Assembly: GCA_934045075.1 (NCBI GenBank)
Contig: OW203749.1
Span: 5,112,804-5,176,803 of the forward strand
Source: Yponomeuta sedellus
Lineage: Eukaryota > Arthropoda > Insecta > Lepidoptera > Yponomeutidae
Length of the DNA stretch: 64,000 nucleotides
Reading direction: 5' to 3'
Every line of letters starts with the position of its first letter. The first letter of the stretch is position 1. Shown here piece by piece: positions 60,883 through 64,000 of this stretch. A program made the position numbers and the translations under genes. The notes beneath the pieces were generated by a model, which ran no database searches, was not told the origin of the DNA, and worked only from the letters and a program-made list of their open reading frames with translations.

Positions 60883-61291
60883 AAAGAGAATATAACCCAT
60901 AGGAAAATAAAATTACCTACCGCAGACTACATAGACATACTAACGATACCAGTCTATTGAAACCACGGATCCGTGTTTGAAACTATGTGAAAAAAAACAG
61001 TCTATGAAACGGGATAGAATTTTAATATCGATTTTATCTATCTCGCTCATTTCCGTTGGCTTCTCGTTCTATTGTGTCACTGTCAGATGGAGATTGACGT
61101 TTTTGTATATCGTGTGTTTGTTTTCAGTTTTATTGGATTCTTTTTGAAGTTTGTAGTAAATTACTATTAATAACGTCAAGAGAGGACCAGCTAGACAAAT
61201 AGATTGTTTGGGTCTTGGTAAAACTGTACGTCATGAACACGGATGTCATTTTTGACATCCGTGGTAATGAAGTAGTGGTTATATTCTCTTT
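60883..61291. mobile_element. Possible MITE with 15-bp inverted ends
   Basis: AAAGAGAATATAACC (60883-60897) and GGTTATATTCTCTTT (61277-61291) are exact inverted copies, 410 bp apart, with no ORF between. Confidence 0.5.
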
Positions 61292-61635
61292 GAACGATAC
61301 TAACTAGATGTCGCGGCGAACTTATACCGCCACAGAATATCGAAACGCCTCTATCCCGAAGGTGTAGGCCGGGCGTAAGTTTTGCTACAAACTATTGTTT
61401 ATGATATTTTCCGAATCTACGGAATATTTAGGCAAATCATCCATAGACAATAGCACAGATTAATTCAATAACAATAGATTTAGGTCCTTACAGAACACAG
61501 ATGTAAACTTTTACATCCGTGAGACAGAAGACTAGGGAAAATGGTTGGTCTAACAAAAAGTTTAAGTATGTACCTAATAGGTATGTTATCTGTGGCGTAG
61601 AGCGTGCGGGCGTGGAGCACGGATTTACATCCGTG
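61238..61635. repeat. Three related hairpins 'cacggatgt..acatccgtg'
   Basis: 61238-61264: CACGGATGTCA with its mirror across TTTT. 61496-61521: CACAGATGTAAA with TTTACATCCGTG. 61618-61635: CACGGAT with ATCCGTG. A further CACGGATCCGTG is at 60964-60975. Confidence 0.85.
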
Positions 61636-61639
61636 GAGT

Positions 61640-62270
61640 GGAGCTAACGATCCGATGACAGATTAACGCACACAAAACAAAGGTTATGTAGGCTCTCCCA
61701 GGCATGCTCTCCCAGGCATGCATTCCCTTCTTGTAATGTTTATTATAGCAAAATTCATTAGTAGATAACAATATCTAACTGTAATACTAAATAAAACGAT
61801 GAAAACTGTTACAACAGCTCTGATTGCTTCAAAATTCTGACAGAGCCTCGTTTGCTCTTCATTGGCTATAGTCTTGTCTAACACGTGACATTGGCGAAAT
61901 CGAAATCGTTGCTGTGTCAGTCACTGTCAGTGAGTCCATAGCATAATTGAATTGAATTTTTCTATTATTTTCTTGGTTCGATAAATTGAATGTTATAATT
62001 TTTGTCATGGTATTTTGTAAAGTTTTCAGTTTCATTAGTTTCATCATAATTATTGCCAATAAAAATAACGATAAAAATCAATAATTAGTTCGTAATATTA
62101 GAGGACGATCATGTGAAAGTGTCATAGTAGCAGAGAGGACAAAAATAGTAGTAGGTGAATCTCGTGAGGGCAGGCGCAGCTGTAGACGTGGTAGATATGA
62201 ACGTAAGTCAAACTGGGAGCATTATTCCCTATTTGGGAGTGTCTCCGTCAAGAATTACATAATAAATTCG
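61640..62270. other. Non-coding, no gene seen
   Basis: TAGGCTCTCCCAGGCATG is followed by the partial repeat CTCTCCCAGGCATGCATTCC near 61690-61728. The open frames here are short and without splice support. Confidence 0.3.
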
Positions 62271-62271
62271 A

Positions 62272-62657
62272 TATCAACCCCCGCATGTCCCCATTGAAGC
62301 GCTCGTGGCCTAGGCGAGCCAAGTGTTTGGAATCAATCACTTGGTTAAGCAACAACAGGCGCGGTTAGGTACAGGATGGGTGAGCGTCCCGTGACTACCG
62401 CTAGTGGCATTTTTCCGAGCGCTTCCGAGCTTCGCAAGTCACGTTAAGCCGTTGGTGCCGGCTGTCATGTAATGGCAGTCTTTAAGCCATGTCAGAGGCC
62501 TTATGGGCGGCATCAAAACTTCTGACAGTAAGGCCCACCACTGCCTCCCAATCTTCCACCAACCTGGACTTGGCCCCCGTGGTGGAGTATGGCCTAACCT
62601 TCCTGCGATGCAGGAAGAGACCTGTGCTCCAGCGGTGGGGACATACAAGGGTTGATA
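62272..62657 (+). mobile_element. 5S-derived SINE inserted into the end of another
   Basis: 62272-62298 is a reversed SINE 3' end (GATATCAACCCCCGCATGTC). A forward full-length copy follows from GAAGCGCTCGTGGCCTAGGC to CATACAAGGGTTGATA. ATGTCCCCATTG before and ATGTCCCCACTG after are the probable target duplication (one mismatch), both derived from the SINE. Confidence 0.85.
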
Positions 62658-62659
62658 AC

Positions 62660-63170
62660 GATGTCCCCACTGCTGACTCTATTGAACAACTATGCGTTTT
62701 GGAGAGTCGCCCCCATGGTTGACGGTCGGTGGGCAGACTTGTGAAAGCAGCTTGGAAACATTGGACGAGACTAGCAAAGGACCGGAGGGTTGGCGTTAGC
62801 TTGAAATAAAAATGCCAAAGGCCTTACATATTTATTAAAGCACGTGTCCACTAATAAGAGAGAGAAATTTATTTGAAGCCACAAAGATACAATACACATA
62901 ACACAATGTAACACGATATTAAAATAATATGTACAGACAAATAAGAAAAGAAAGAACAAAGAAAAATATTATAAAACATAGAATAGGACATAAAACAAAC
63001 ATTTACAATTTAGAAGGGCATTGTATCTCCGCAGCCACAAACAGCATTCGCTGCAGGCTGGGCCTGCAACACTGATTGACAACAATACACTATTAAAGGC
63101 GTTTTGGTTACTGTAAAACCCTCACCACAGACTACTTTAGTCAGGGGTTTTGGAGTGTTTTAAGGAACAG
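62660..63170. other. AT-rich, no gene seen
   Basis: TGAAGCCACAAAGATACAAT near 62875 suggests a reversed LINE 3' end; nothing else recognised. Confidence 0.3.
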
Positions 63171-63186
63171 GCATGACGAAAGATTT

Positions 63187-63926
63187 AAAAACCTATTTAG
63201 AGGCTAAAAATTTCACCCATGCCGGGATTCGAACCCGCAACCTCTGGCTATCCGTACCAGCGCTCTACCAATTGAGCCAATGGGCGACTCACGGCATCAG
63301 TGAAATTTCGAACCTCTTTACAATATTCTCTGTATTACGTACAGGCAGCGACATCTGACTTAAGCAAATTGCATTACTTACAGCCCCGACTACCTACTTT
63401 GCAGTTAGGTTTAACATCGGAACGATATCACTGTACCCACATGATTACACTATTTTTATTTTTAATGCACTAACCCGTGCTAAGGAACAAATTTAAAAAC
63501 CTATTTAGAGGCTAAAAATTTCACCCATGCCGGGATTCGAACCCGCAACCTCTGGCTATCCGTACCAGCGCTCTACCAATTGAGCCAATGGGCGACTCAC
63601 AGCATCAGTGAAATTTCGAACCTCTTTACAATATTCTCTGTATTACGTACAGGCAGCGACATCTGACTTAAGCAAATTGCATTACTTACAGCCCCGACTA
63701 CCTACTTTGCAGTTAGGTTTAACATCGGAACGATATCACTGTACCCACATGATTACACTATTTTTATTTTTAATGCACTAACCCGTGCTAAGGAACAAAT
63801 TTAAAAACCTATTTATCCAGAGGTTGCGGGTTCGAATCCCGGCATGGGTGAAATTTTTAGCCTCTAAATAGGTTTTTAAATTTGTTCCTTAGCACGGGTT
63901 AGTGCATTAAAAATAAAAATAGTGTA
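63187..63926. mobile_element. tRNA-related SINE: tandem dimer plus inverted piece, 14-bp TSD
   Basis: ATGACGAAAGATTT flanks it exactly (63173-63186 and 63927-63940). Inside, two reversed SINE units follow each other with a period of exactly 308 bp (TTAAAAACCTATTTAGAGGC at 63185, 63493, again partly at 63801) and differ by about one base (TCACGGC versus TCACAGC). Then a forward 3' piece runs from TCCAGAGGTTGCGGGTTCGA to TTAAAAATAAAAATAGTGTA. Confidence 0.95.
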
Positions 63927-64000
63927 ATGACGAAAGATTTTTAATTCCTCTTCCATAAAGTTTAACGAAGGTACGTCCGATCCGAATCCGTGAAAATACG

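Noticed and set aside
61684..62059. Two open frames of 66 residues on the minus strand
   Set aside because: Low-complexity composition, no splice sites or domain, within repeat-like DNA.

Overview
The window is nuclear genomic DNA from an insect, almost certainly a moth or butterfly (Lepidoptera). Genes are split by introns with GT..AG junctions and sit in AT-rich, repeat-dense DNA. LINE 3' tails of kinds I associate with Lepidoptera occur throughout (a 'cattaggggagggctatgtcc' tail, a tail ending in a short GTAT repeat, and a 'cccactgc(t/a)g' module). There are no operons.

Host genes, left to right: (1) minus strand, 179-7193: the first three coding exons of the transcription elongation regulator TCERG1/CA150, ending in its first WW domain; the rest lies off the left edge. 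(2) Minus strand, 12132 to about 9540: a THAP-domain gene with an apparent one-base frameshift and a missing zinc ligand, followed by two duplicated exons of uncertain membership. (3) Minus strand, 18662-13263: a cluster of four Cys/Pro/Gly-rich genes. One has a split mitochondrial-type presequence followed by a long Cys-Gly-Pro repeat. The other three share a Tyr/Trp/Cys core, and two of these carry long acid-free basic N-termini. They are candidate structural proteins, perhaps of sperm mitochondria. (4) Minus strand, 42872-35446: a complete six-exon DNAJB12/DNAJB14-type membrane J-protein (356 residues), with two extra tandem copies of part of exon 4. (5) Plus strand, 45185-58414: a complete five-exon single-domain galectin (180 residues), with a decayed tandem copy of exon 3 and a 5.1-kb jockey-type LINE in its third intron.

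Most of the rest is mobile DNA. The most notable family is a SINE of about 355 bp with a 5S rRNA-derived head and about fifteen full or partial copies. A second, tRNA-related SINE is often arranged as a foldback: several insertions bounded by 12-14-bp target-site duplications hold inverted copies of the SINE, one with perfect 75-bp arms and one with a 308-bp tandem dimer plus an inverted third piece. A third A-tailed element forms an 80-bp-arm hairpin, again inside a target-site duplication. Other elements are Helitron-like units (one head-to-tail tetramer), at least eight inverted-repeat (MITE-like) elements, several LINE fragments, an LTR, and 24-, 28- and 159-bp tandem repeats.

All exon joins were inferred by eye from splice sites, reading phase and remembered protein families. 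No alignment or search was run.
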